In this document: positions 15,501 to 26,898 of the stretch, one piece after another
Layout: each line of letters begins with the position of its first letter
Position numbering within the stretch: the first letter of the stretch is position 1
Assembly (NCBI GenBank): GCA_032358165.1
Contig: JAALGY010000042.1
Span: 930,001 to 994,000, forward strand
DNA: 64,000 nucleotides
Origin: Diplosphaera chodatii
Taxonomy: Eukaryota > Chlorophyta > Trebouxiophyceae > Prasiolales > Stichococcaceae
Direction of reading: 5' to 3'
Made by a program: the position numbers and the translations under genes
Notes under the pieces: model-generated
Seen by the model: the letters and a program-made list of their open reading frames with translations, nothing else
What the model was told of the DNA's origin: nothing
The model's database searches: none

Positions 15501-18500
15501 GGATGTCATTGGGACTGTACAAGCAGCAAATATGCTCTGTGGCACCGCAGGTCGCGCTGCATCTGCAGGCCGGGCGTGCAGAGGCAGAGCAGCAACTGGC
15601 GGACGCGCACCGCCAGCTGGCCCAGTCCCGCGAGCAGCTGTCGCAGGCGCAAGAGCAGCTGCAGCAGGCCGGCGAGGCGCAGGTAGCTTTAGGCTGTTCA
15701 TACTCATGTGTGGAGGACATGTACGTTACACTTCCAATGCTACCTTCTGCAGCTGACCCTGCCACCCATCATGCTGCAGCCATCTTGCGACCATGCGTGC
15801 TTGCAGGCAGAGACCAGCGAGCTGCAGCAGGAGCTGAAGGCTGTGTGTGCGCAGCTTAACGAACAGCAGCAGCAGCTGACGGCAGCGCAGGAACAGCTGC
15901 AGCAGGCGCAGCACGATGCGACTGCAGCCCGGAAACAGCTCGAGCAGGCGCAGCAAGGGTTGGAGGCGGGGCAGCAGCAGGCAGCGGCAGCCGATGAGGC
16001 ACAGCGGGAGCTGCAGGCAGCTGGCGAGCAGGTGGCGAAATTGCAGCGCGAGCTCGGCCAGGCGCAGCAGCAGGCGGCGGAGTGCAAGCACGGGGCGGAC
16101 CGTGCAGGCGAGCTGGAGGCAGAGTTGGCCGATGTCTTGCAGCGGTTGCAGCGGGGTAAGCAAGAGGATCAGGCGGTGAAGGAGGTAGTACAAGCAGCAG
16201 AGCAGGCGGCAGCTGAGGCCCAGGTTGACCCTGCGCACGCTAGCAGATCTGTTATTGTTGCTGCCTTGCACAATGTTTGTGCAATCTGCCTCGGCATATA
16301 TAACGTGCTACGGCCGGCTCGTGGTGTTTACCTCTTTCGGTATGCTCTTGGCAGGAGGAGCTTGCAGCCAGCCAGGCAGCGCTGGACGCAGCATTGGCAG
16401 AGGGCCGCCAGCAGCGCCAGCTGCTGCAGCAGCGCGAGGCAGAGGCTGTGGAGCTGGCCAGGACCGTCGAGAACGCCCACAAGCAGGTTGCACAGGTTTG
16501 CAGCTCTCAACAGCGCCTGTCTAGACCTGCACTACGTACATGTGTCAGTTCAACGGTTACAAAGCTCGCAGACCTCAGCGAGACCATCCAATCGACAGCA
16601 ACCACATTGCAAAATTGTGATACATCCTCCCCCCTGGTGCTGTTCACTGCAGGCCCAGAACAGGGAGCGAGCAGTTGAGCAGGAACGTAAGGCGTTGGAG
16701 CAGCGTGTGGAGCGCCTCCAGAAGGTCATCAAGTGGGTAACATCAACCCACCACCGTGTGCACCCTTGAAGGATGTGGGCAGACATGGAGCCCTTTGTCT
16801 TCTGCCCTGCCAAGCACATGCCGTCCTGGCTGGGTGCTTACGACGTCAAGTGTTGCAGAGACCGGCGTGCGGAGCTTGACGAGGCGCAGCTGAATCTGGC
16901 GGCGCTGAAGACGCTGTCTGATGAGGCGGACCTGCTGCGGGCGCGCGTCGCAGAGCTCGAGCCCCTCCAGGTATGGCAGGCAGCACCGCTTTTGGCTGCA
17001 GCATGCTGGCAGCTGATGCCAAGGGGAGAAACGTGCCCTGACCATGCACATCACGCTGGGCTCGTGCGGATGTGACTGTGCATCCAATTGCGCGCCAACC
17101 TGCTGATGAATGTGCAACCTCTCTGCAGGAACAGCTGGCTGCAGCGCAAGCCGCTGTCGCCGCCACGGAGCTCAAGCTGGGTGAGGAGCAGGAGGGGCGC
17201 CGCGAGTTCCTGCGCCAGTTCCAGGCCAAGAGCAAGGCGGCGCTCGCAGAGCGTGTGGAGCTCGAGCAGCAGGCAAGTCAAGCGGCAGGACAGCCGACCG
17301 TAGCCTGGCTGTCTTATGGTGGCCTAGCAGTTGACAAATAGAGAGAGCATCAATTCGCGGCAGAAAGTGTAGTCAGAGAGCGACTGACTCATGGCCAGGG
17401 ATGAGCTTTTATTGCACGTCAGTCCGAACCTCCGTGTGGATGACACACATAAAACGAATTACTACGGTTCTGAGGCCACAAGGATCCTGCTCGCTTCTGC
17501 GATTCCACGGTTGTGTGACTTTCAGAATTGCATCAGCCATGCTGCTCACGATCTGGGTGTCTGTCATGCAGCTGGAGGCAGCACGTGAACAGCTGGAAGC
17601 AGCGCAGGCACGGCAGCAGGAGGCACATGCCCTGCGCGGCCAGCTGCAGACGGCACAGGTGGGAAGGCACATTCTGTCTTCACCTACTCTCAGCCTTGAG
17701 TGTGGCTTCTGTAGCATGCAGCGGAACCGCAGTCATTGCACTGACATGCTGCCACAGGCAGAGCTGGCCACCACGGCTGCAGCCACGGCCAGGCTGGAGG
17801 ACCAGCTGCGGCATGCCGAGGAGGAGCTCGAGGCTGCACATGGTGGGTGGCTTGCTACTTGGCGCCGCCAACCAATCCAGGTTACGCCAGCTGTATGCCT
17901 GTAGTGCAACACCTACCTACCAGTGAGCCCGCCCTGTCCCCTGCAGCGGTGGTGGAGCAGCAGCGGCTGGACCACGCCCACGGCCTGCGGGCGGCGGAAA
18001 GGGAGCTGGAGCGCCTCCAGGATCAGGCAGGCTTGATGCCACTTGCTGGCTGTCAGCAGCAGATTGTTAGCCTGAAGTCCGGGTGCCGTGCTGATGCCCC
18101 ACATCCCCGCCACAAGGCCGGGAGAGCATACAGATGGGCCCTGATGACTGCACCACAGGACCGGCCGAGCTGGCCGCCGGCGGTGCAGAGCATCGTCGCG
18201 GCCGCCGAGGCCGCCGCGGCAGAGGCGGCGTCGGCGGAGATGCAGCAGCAGGCGGAGGCGGCGGAGGCGGCGCTGGAGTCGGAGCTGGACGCGCTGCGAG
18301 GCGAGCAGGCCGCGGCCATGCGCGAGGCGTCGGCAGCCCTCAGAGCCAGGTGAACAGCTCCCTCGGGCAGCTTTTGGAGGATAGTGCGTCGCAAGGCTGC
18401 TGCATCGATGATTGACGCCATGCCCAACTGGGGACGTCGGTCACCGACACGATCCAGGCGTGTCTCACGCATGTCTCCCAGCACAGCCGTCAACTCCCCA

Positions 18501-20248
18501 ATCGTAGGTCCGATGATCAGGGGCAGGAGGGACTCGGTCGTCTGAAGGTGGCCTCATGTGGTTCCGCTGCAGGCAGGCGGCGGAGGCGGAGGCGGACCGC
18601 CTGGCGGCGGAGCTGCGCCGGCGCGAGGCCAGCTTCTCCGAGCGGCTGGCCGCCGCGCACGCGGAGGCGGCGCAGCGCGCCCAGGCGGCGGCGGCGGAGG
18701 CTGCGGACGCCGAGCGGCGGGCGGCGGCCGCGGAGGAGGACGTGCGCGAGTGGCAGGTGGGCGTGCGGCGTGCTGCTCGCACGAGCAGGCTTGCAGTATG
18801 CATGTTCATGCTGTTGGCATCCTGTGAGAGCAGCTCTGCCGCTCAAGCGCGTTCTGCATGTCGGCGGGGTGCCCCGGTGCATGTGCCAGGCCTGAGGGTG
18901 CCACGCACTTGCTGTGCAGGCGCGGGCGCAGGCGGCGGCGGAGGAGGTGGCGCAGGTGCGGGAGCGCGCCCAGGCCATGATGGCCGACAAGGACGCGCAG
19001 ATCGCGGCCCTGAAGGTACGTTCATCGGTAGCCGCCCACTTCCAGACGACCGAAACTTCGCCGAGTCGCGCACCAGAACAGCACACCAGGTGGCATCATG
19101 TGCGCGGCGTCAACATAGGTGACTCACCCTATGGCATGCCAACGCTACTGCAGGCGCGCACGCCGCTGCCCAGCGCGCTGCGGACGCCGTCGCACCCCGG
19201 CCTCGCGAGCCCGCGCCACGGCGACGCGCTGGCAGACGACGCTGCAAACGGGTGGCAGCCGGCGCAGCCCGTGCGGCGCACCGTCAGCTTCGCGGAGATC
19301 GAGCCCGCGTCGCCCGCGTCCCCCGAGGTGCCCCGCGCCCGCTGCAATGGCGCTGGCTGACACACGCCCGCCACGACCCCTGCACCCACACAACGTTCAC
19401 TCCTGCCTGTGGTCAAGGAGGCTTGTTGCATATGGGGGCAACATGTACATGTACAAGGCGGTCTGACCGTGCACAACAGCGTCGCACGGCGTCTTGGCCT
19501 GCCCTGCCCTGTTGTGTCCAGCTACACGACCATTGGCATGTAGTGTTGATCAGCGCTGTCGGTCGGCAGGGTGGTCAGCAGGAGGAGCTCAGGGCGCTGC
19601 AGGAGCGGCTTGCAGCACTGCAGAAAGACCTCGAGGACAGGTGCGTGCCCCGGTATCTGCTGCAAGCCCCTCCACCACCAGGCAGCCCGTCCGTGCCCCC
19701 ATCATTGTTGCTATGTTGTGCTTGCATGCATGCCGATCGCTCTGGGTGCCAATCCCAGTTGCAGCAGTTGGCCAGAGGGCCTCTCACTGATGTCGTGTGC
19801 AGGCAGCAGACGGAGCGCCTCCGAGATCGTGCTGCAGTCATACTGAAGGAGGAGCTGGCGGAGATGCGGCGGCGTGAGAAGCGGGCCGAAGTCGACGTCA
19901 ACTATGTGAAGGATGTCATCGTCAGGTACAGCCAGCAAATTTGGGCCCGAACTTTCCCTTGATGCCCCGCTTGACCCTGTCAAACTAGTGGATTGTCTAC
20001 TGTGCTGGCACGAGCAACGGGTGCAAGTATCCAGCTGGTGCTGTCTCGTGAGGTCTCCATGCATGAACGCCTTGCAGTGCAGCTGACCACCGATGCTGCT
20101 GCCTCGCAGCGGCTTCGAGACCGACAAGCTGCCGGTGCACAGCAGCCTGCTGCCCGTGCTGGCGCGGCTGCTGTCCTTCACACCAAACGACTTGCGGCGG
20201 TTGGACGTGCGCAAGAGCAAGACGTGGCTGCCGCCCTGGCAGCCGTGA
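12550..20248 (+). CDS. GRIP-domain golgin, long coiled-coil Golgi tether
   Basis: Probable trans-Golgi tether recruited by an Arl1-type GTPase. About 22 exons give some 1,500 residues. Those I placed include 12550-12709, 12878-13122, 13215-13604, 13715-13897, 14008-14700, 14786-15379, 15807-16223, 16355-16495, 16653-16732, 16859-16970, 17129-17272, 17572-17658, 18573-18756, 19154-19327, 19803-19925 and 20110-20248, all phase-compatible. The N-terminus NRFGLGTLNKFAEQAKQ resembles the amphipathic start of other golgins. Then comes a very long Ala/Gln/Glu-rich heptad coiled coil, and a Ser/Pro-rich break (RRTVSFAEIEPASPASPE) near 19.3 kb. The last two exons encode the GRIP domain: NYVKDVIV, with the key Tyr, then SSLLPVLARLLSFTPNDL. 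One junction near 18.03-18.19 kb has two in-frame solutions. The intron at 17273-17571 appears to be GC-AG. The low-complexity sequence makes the family member hard to name. Confidence 0.85.
17273..17571 (+). other. GC-AG intron in golgin gene
   Basis: The exon ends in GAGCAGCAG and the intron starts GCAAGT, the classical GC-donor consensus; it ends CATGCAG. Only this junction keeps both flanking coiled-coil exons in phase 0. The nearest GT, three bases further on, would bring a stop codon in the next exon. Confidence 0.6.
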
Positions 20249-20900
20249 GCTGCTGGTGGACAGCAGGGCTGCCAATGACTCTAGTGCTGGCGTGATCATG
20301 GGTGTGTCATTGGGATCACAGTGTAGGGCACATCACTAGTGATTGAGATTTCAGTTTCAGACTATCAGATGTTCTGTATGGCAAGCCTGGAGATGCCATT
20401 GCTGGGCAGAACAGCAGACACGCTTGTCACCCGTCCGTCACACTGCTGACAGATGCAAGATGGGGCATATATACAGCTTCTAGGAGCTGCTTTTGCATCC
20501 CAGCTGTTCTCGCAATACAAGCGATGCTGGCCCCGAATGATTCGGGCCATGAGGCTGGCGCCAAGATGCGCATGTTCCAGACACTGTGGTGTAGGGTCAT
20601 TGTTGATGTTGTGGGCACGTGCAACAGGGTCTCGCTGCTTGCCACAGCAAGACGCAGCACTCCACATGTGCAGCCGCGGCATGCTGAATAACGAGACCAT
20701 GGGCTTTCCCTGATGTTGCAAACACCAGTCAGATCCCTGAGAGATGACCTGTCCACTCAGTGGTTCCATAAAGTCATCACATGGCCAGGGGAGATGCCGG
20801 CACCCTAACTAGACTGCTTGGCAAGAGCCAACGAGCCATTAGTAAGGCAAAACATACACCGAGCGTTCTCTTGCGTTGCGATTGCCCCACGCTGCTGCGG
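20249..20900. other. Convergent 3' gap (golgin / acidic-domain protein)
   Basis: 650 bases without a recognisable gene, slightly more AT-rich than its surroundings. Likely two 3' UTRs plus spacer. Confidence 0.5.
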
Positions 20901-23794
20901 TCAGTATCTGCGGTCATAGTAGCGGTCTCTGTCATCATACCCGCCATACCCGCCACCGCCTGCATCAAGGAGGAAGGCATGATTGACGGTGCAAGCGTGC
21001 ACTGCAACATACTCGTGATGCACCACGACCTGCAGCAAAACGAAGCTTCATAAATGTTGCACACTGCTACAGCCAGTTGCCGACAACAGCAGGTGAAAGC
21101 TCGCCCCTACACCAGAGTTCAGTGCTTTCTAGTCACCAAGATGGTGTGCGCAGGTATGTATGTTTGCTCACCTCCACCATAGCCCCCACGTGGACCGCCG
21201 CCATAACCTGTCATTTAGACAACATAGACAAATCACGTCGACCATCGACCAACCCTGACACAGGCGCAACATCAGCACTTGGCAGCACAACATGTTCAGG
21301 GGATGAACTAGTCTACCTCCGCCACCATAACCTGGTCACAGGAGCACAACAGAATCAGCCCTGCAGTGGATGTATCTACCATGCCAGTGCAGATGGTGCA
21401 GTGGACATGGGGGCACTGTACGGCACATCAGCAGGAAGTCTGTGTGACTCACCGCCGCCACCGTACATGCCAGGTGGAGGGCCATAGCCGCCGCCTGCAC
21501 CAGCAGTGAGAATATCAACTAAATCTGCTGCAACCTCCTGCTTGCAAAGCTTGACGAAGCATTGGCGCACATGAGTACGATGAACCAGGGCTGCATGGAT
21601 GCATGCAGGCAGCTGCTGTGATGTGGTATGCGGGCGGCCAGGAATGCAGGCTGCTCGCTGCCCAGACTGGCGGCAGGGCAGGGACCATACCCCAGCCCCC
21701 ACCCATTGGCGGGCGGCCGCCCATCATGCCCTCCTGCGCCACCCGCTTGATGATGCCCATCTGCACGATCGTGCATGACCGGGTCAGCAGGCTCAGAGTG
21801 CAAACACTGCAGGAGCACCTTGGTCTGGTTGCTTTTGTCGGACAGTGACGGCGGCTGGTGGCTGACTTAAGGTGCGCAAACAAGGCTGCAAAGGCATGTT
21901 TGACGGACCAATCAGTTCAGGCTATCACTTGCCGGATCGCACTCACCATGAAGCCGGTCTTGGAGCGCACGGAGTCCAGGTTGGAGGTGGCGAACTTGTC
22001 GACGGCCTCCAGGCCCAGCTCGGACGGCAGGTCCGCCAGCGCCTTGACCATGCGCTGGTCGACCTCCGTGTTGGTCAGCTTTTGCTGCAGGGGGGACGGC
22101 GGTGCAACGTTAGTGGCTGACCCACAGTGCAGCAGTGTGGCAAACCCTCTCAATCAAGGAGGGTGGATGGGCACTTCGACATGGAGTGAGTCGGCTGGAC
22201 ATCCAAGCAGTCACATCAGCAGCACACACAGTAGTCCTGCGGTCGACACCCGTCAGAGTACGCAGGCCAACTGCGGGGCAGTGGACTCAATCGCATGGCT
22301 CACGTCATCCATGAGGTCACGCAGGCGGTGGCGCACAGCGCGCGACAGGATGTCCATGTTCACGTGCCCGCCATCCGGGCCGTCCTCCTTGACACGCCGT
22401 ATGATGCCCTATGCAGCGCACACCACCACGCGTCAGCCGCTTGCCGACATCGCAGCCATCAGGCAGAGCATGTGTTCAGCAGCAGGCTGGGAGCTGGCAG
22501 GCGGAGCTGCGCACCATCAGGAAGCCGCTCTTGTTGTTGATGCGCGAGAAGTTGGCCTCGGCAAAGCGCTCGATGGCGCACTCCGCCAGGTCGCTGGACA
22601 GGTCTGCACACGGGAGGCCAGCATGTCAAGATCTTGATCAGATAGAAGCCCAGCGCTTGCATGTGCGTGTGAAGCATGTGGGCATATCTGAGACGACCCT
22701 CACCCTCCAGAGCGTCCAGCGTCATGTTGTCCAGCTCCCCAGGCCGTACGATACCGTCATCAATCAGCCGGTTCAGCTTTTTCTGCAGAGCCGACAGACT
22801 CCTGCTCTGCTTCAAGCCCCAGACGCCTGTCATGCTGGTTATACCGGTCCATTGCAGTGCCCAGATACCCTCCAGAACAAGATCAATGTGGTGCTCAGGT
22901 GCTGTCGGCACCTGCCAGTAGGGGTCGCCGCCGCGTGACCTGCTGCGGGACCTGCGCACGGGCGTCCGCGACCGCCGGCGCACCGGGCTGCGGCTGTCGC
23001 TGGGGGAACGGCGCCTGCGGTGCCAGGAATCCCGCTCAGCCAATCAGCCACGCAGGAACGTGCATATGACGTATGAAAGTCCGCATGCAAGGAGGAAGTG
23101 TAGACAGAGCCGGCTGGAGCTCGCCTGATGGGAGAGCGAGACCTGGCACGATCCGCCGCTGCAGGCAGTACAAAAGCCTCTGAGGTCCAACACATCTGGC
23201 AGCCCAAGACAGTCACATGCAGAGGGGAGATGAAGCAGCATGGCGGTCACCAGCTTCAGCCACCGGACGGACACTCTGCAGCACAATCTGTGTGATCTGC
23301 GCTGCAGTGTTGGGACAGTGCCCAGACCGCTACAGTGTTGGGACAGTGCCCCTTGGCGTCGGGACATGGCAAGACCCTCACCTCATGGTGCCAACCGACG
23401 TGTGATGCTGTGCAGGTGGGCTGTGCTTGAGCAGGAGTGCGGGAAAAGCGGCAGCAGCAGCAAGGCAGGCAGCTGGGACCTCCGCTGGCGATGCGGTACT
23501 GTGCTCGCAGCAGGCAGGCGGGGCAGCAGCACCAGCTGCTGGAGCGGCATCACCGGTGGCGGCTCAAGCTGCCGCAGCAGCAGCAGCAGCATCGGTGCTG
23601 GTGTTGCGAACGGCAAGGGCTCGGCGCTGTGTTGCACGTCGCGGCTTGCGTAGTGATGCGCCTGCGCAGAAAGGGTGTGCGGATGGACGGGAGAGGAGGG
23701 GCAGCGGCTCACGCGAGCGGCTGCGCGACCTGGGCGTGGCGCTCCGGACGCGCACCGGGCTCCGGCTCCTGGACTTCGAGGGGGACGGTGTCAT
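20901..23794 (-). CDS. RS-rich protein with two hnRNP-Q acidic (AcD) domains
   Basis: Probable nuclear RNA-processing protein. The minus-strand exons run in this order. First, RS-rich pieces: SPSKSRSRSPVRVRS near 23.79 kb, RARSRSPIRRAP near 23.15 kb and SPVRRRSRTPVRRSRSRSRG near 22.95 kb. Then a first acidic (NURR) domain at about 22.8-22.3 kb with LIDDGIVRPGELDNMTLDALE, NFSRINNKSGFLM and GIIRRVKEDG. Then a second at about 22.1-21.7 kb with EVDQRMVKALADLPSELGLE, SNLDSVRSKTGFM and GIIKRVAQEG. A tail of Gly/Tyr-rich mini-exons ends in YDDRDRYYDRRY. Known AcD proteins (hnRNP Q/R, ACF) use this domain once, ahead of RRMs; no RRM is visible here. The start at 23794 is provisional. An ATG at 23043 would give a shorter form lacking the first RS exons. 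Confidence 0.65.
23305..23351. repeat. Short direct repeat inside an intron
   Basis: The 19-base unit CAGTGTTGGGACAGTGCCC occurs twice, at 23305 and 23333, 28 bases apart start to start, within a presumed intron of the acidic-domain gene. Confidence 0.7.
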
Positions 23795-24344
23795 CTTGGG
23801 CAGGTGATTCGTTGTTTTCACAGCAATCAGGGTGGACCTGCCCAACACGCCGCTGGGCACCTGGCTGCAAAATTCGCAAGGATGGCACGACGTTGAGTGT
23901 AGCACTGCCGGACGTGTAAGCAGAATGAATTTGCCAGCGACATGCTGCAGACTACCATGCATGCTATGATTACCATGTTGAGCGGTCTTGAAAGCTAGAA
24001 ATACGATCGGCTTGCTGCCCCTGTTGGGGTGTGATCATGTGGATAGCGGTGCCACAGAGCATTTGCCACTTGTACATTGCTGGATCCACCCGTGTGCTGG
24101 GTCCTCAAGTGTTGGAAAGCAAGTGCGAGCCTGTCTTGTGATCAGATGCCCAAGTGATCTCAGGTGTCTCTTGCTGCTGCACGCTGCGCGAACGGCAAAC
24201 TGCCGCTTGAACTAGTATCTAATCATCGGGGATATTGCTGCAGGCTTGGCACAGTGGTACACTATGTGATGGCAGGATTTTAGTGTCAGTGCATTGCGGC
24301 ATGGGCATTTGATTGCAGCGGGCTACCTGAGGCCGAGAGCTGCA
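23795..24344. promoter_or_regulatory. Divergent promoter region (AcD/RS gene / S1P phosphatase)
   Basis: A 550-base gap between divergent start codons, with no convincing coding exon on either strand. It likely contains both promoters. I see no specific motif. Confidence 0.4.
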
Positions 24345-26786
24345 ATGAAAGACGCCACCGTTGCTGCCGCATCGGGGCTGCCGTTTGAGACATGGATCAG
24401 CCGCAGCCTTGCAGCCTGTCTCCTGCTGCCGCTGCTGTTTCCCCCTGTGCATGGCGCCTTCAGGTTGGTCAGCCCGGTTAAGGTTGCTTGCATGCACTCC
24501 CTTGCTGCTAGAGCATCTGGCAATACTCACAGTTGCGGAGGGGTCATAGTACGGGCGCAGGGATGATATGTACGTCAGTTTGATGACGTGAGACGATCAT
24601 GCTGCAGGGCCGCCATTCGGCCGTGGGTGCTCTTCCATGCAGAGCGGGGTGTGCAGCGGAATGAGCAGCTTCAAGCGCTGCGGCACCCACTGCTCATATC
24701 CTTCTGCTCATGGTGACTGGCGCGTCACATGCAGTAGTACTCCTGCATACGATCATACTCAGGGTGTGACCTATGCCACCTGACACAAATTGACTGTGTT
24801 GCTGCAGGTGCTCCCTGACGGTCAGTGTGGAGTTTTACGTCACATTCCTCCCAGTGCTATTCTGGGTGTGCGTTGCACATCATTTTGCTCTTCATGTGGA
24901 GCAAAATTGCCCCTCATGAAGCTCTGAACCCATCATCTTACAGCGCCTGCTGGGAGCTCGCGTGATGTGCAGGGTGCACGTGCACTCAGGCAATGTGTTG
25001 CTCATCATCAGTCTGTGCGCAAACAGGTTGTCAATGCACAGCTGGCATGGCACCTGGTCTTCCTGCTGGCGTTTGCCATGTTTGTGGGCAATGCAATGAA
25101 GGTGTGCCCTTTTGGACTGCAGCACTGTGCCTCCTGCATGCCTGTCTATGTCCTGTGCAGGGCTTGGCGTCCGCCGACAGCCACGTATGACATCTTGGCG
25201 CTCTGTCTCCACAGGATCTAGTGTGCTCCCCACGGCCAGCCGCATTTCTCAAGAAAGATGGCAGTGCACGGGTGTTTGTGTCTCAGGAGACCAGTGAGCT
25301 CACCAGCAGCGCCCAGGTGAGGCGGTGCCTTGCCACGGGAGCGTCTGCACGCCAAGGCCAATGCCACGTGTAAGGGTTACACTTGGCAGGCACATCAATA
25401 TGCTGCTGTGCCTTTGGTGCGCAGGAGTTTGGGTTGCCTTCATCGCACACCCTGAACTCCTGTGTCATGAGCTTCTACATCATCTACTTCCTACTGGTGA
25501 GCAACTGTGTGTTGATGAGTGTGTGATGCTGTGTCGTGTCGGAAGATCCTTCAACATGCATATGGACTGTCGCAGGAGCACGGGCACATCAGCACGTCCA
25601 CAGGGCGCATACTATATGTGCTGGCCTCGGCATGGATCGCTTTCATTGCGTTTGCACGGATGTACCTCGGCATGCACACGGTATACGGCCTGCGTGGACG
25701 GGCAGATCCACCTGCTTGCAGACAGAAATGCAGAAAATGTTTGTCGCTGATAAGCTGCACTTATGCCGTGCAGCCGATCGATGTCCTTGGGGGAATGCTG
25801 GGGGGCGTCGCGGTGCTGAACTTCTACATCACGGTTGACGGTGCGCAGTGCTCCTCAGAACGCCTGGATGTTTAATTCATTTGCTGATCACCGGCATACT
25901 GTCAATGCCCGCACTGACGTCATTATGCATTGGCCTGCAGATGAGCTCGAGGCGTTCATGCTGCAAAGCCCGTGGCCTGCCGTGGCAGGATCCCTGGTAG
26001 GATTTTCGAGCTGTAGACAGCTGGACCCAAAGCCACCCTTTGCAGTCTTACATGCTTCTGCTACCTCTTCTGAGTCACCTTCGCATCTTGAACGCAGCTG
26101 CTCGGAGCAGCAGTGGTGCTGCGGTGCCACCCACAGCCCATCCGCCACACGCCATCGTTTGGTGACTCGACAGCGTTCGTGGCGGTTGCCTTTGGTATTG
26201 CGACGGGCGTGGCTCGGATCTATGGACGGTTCATGGTCAAGGATCCCATTTGGGCATCCTTCCTCGACAGCGCGGGGGTCTGGGGAGTTGTCAGACGCCT
26301 CGGTCTTGGTGTGTGCAGTGTCATGATGTACATACAGCGTGGCACCCCTACACACCGAGTTTGTGGAAGCCGCATGGAAAGCCCACTGATGTGGTGCTTA
26401 CACGCAGGTTTTGCACTGGTGACAGCCAATCAGCTGTGCGCCAAGCGCATTGCGCTTGTGCTGGTGCCACCACTGTACCTCTTCTTCCCGGTGAGGCCAC
26501 CGCAGCAGCTGCATCGCGTGGCACTTCACTGACTTCCTTTGCCATGCGCCAGTCATGATTGGATACAGTGACCACATGCAATCGGCAGGTGCAAGTGCGC
26601 CGATTATGGCAGCCACCTCAGCACAACCTGGGCGATGGGCCATTGTGGCAAGAGCACGGCATCCCGCTTACAAAGGATGGCAAGCCCTGGGATGTGATTG
26701 ACACAGCACGCTTTGCAGCGTACGCCAGCATCGGATGGACAGTTGCAGAGCTTGCACCGAGACTCTTTGCTAGGATAGGTTGGTAG
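24345..26786 (+). CDS. SPP1: Sphingosine-1-phosphate (long-chain-base phosphate) phosphatase
   Basis: ER membrane PAP2-family enzyme that removes phosphate from long-chain-base 1-phosphates, and so tunes sphingolipid signals. The opening exons 24345-24463, 24608-24712 and 24808-24865 join in frame and end in VSVEFYVTFLPVLFW. The three PAP2 phosphatase motifs follow: KDLVCSPRP (about 25.1-25.2 kb), LPSSHTLNS (about 25.43-25.46 kb) and a third built from two exons, IAFARMYLGMHT then PIDVLGGMLGG, with the catalytic Arg and His. Several hydrophobic membrane segments alternate between the motifs. The KDLVCSPRP / PSSHTLN spelling fits sphingosine-phosphate phosphatases rather than generic phosphatidate phosphatases. 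The last exon ends WTVAELAPRLFARIGW, like plant SPP1. A TGTAA follows 52 bases after the stop. Several middle exon borders are approximate. Confidence 0.88.
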
Positions 26787-26837
26787 CCAGAATTTGCGCA
26801 GCAAGCGCCTGTATGGTACTACAGGTTCATCCGAAGC

Positions 26838-26842
26838 TGTAA
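26838..26842 (+). other. Candidate poly(A) signal TGTAA for S1P phosphatase
   Basis: TGTAA 52 bases downstream of the stop codon, well placed for 3' end formation. The gap to the next, convergent stop codon is only 112 bases. Confidence 0.5.
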
Positions 26843-26898
26843 CTATGCCTCGATTAATCACCCTATGGCTGGCATGACGCGCCAGTTGGTCTGATTGG

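Noticed and set aside
16290..16303. TATA-like stretch inside the golgin gene
   Set aside because: Lies in an intron with coding exons on both sides; no sign of an internal start.
23427..23807. Plus-strand frame ending LRLLDFEGDGVILGR with a GT donor
   Set aside because: Looks protein-like, but the minus strand reads SRSRSP repeats that agree with two further RS exons of the acidic-domain gene.
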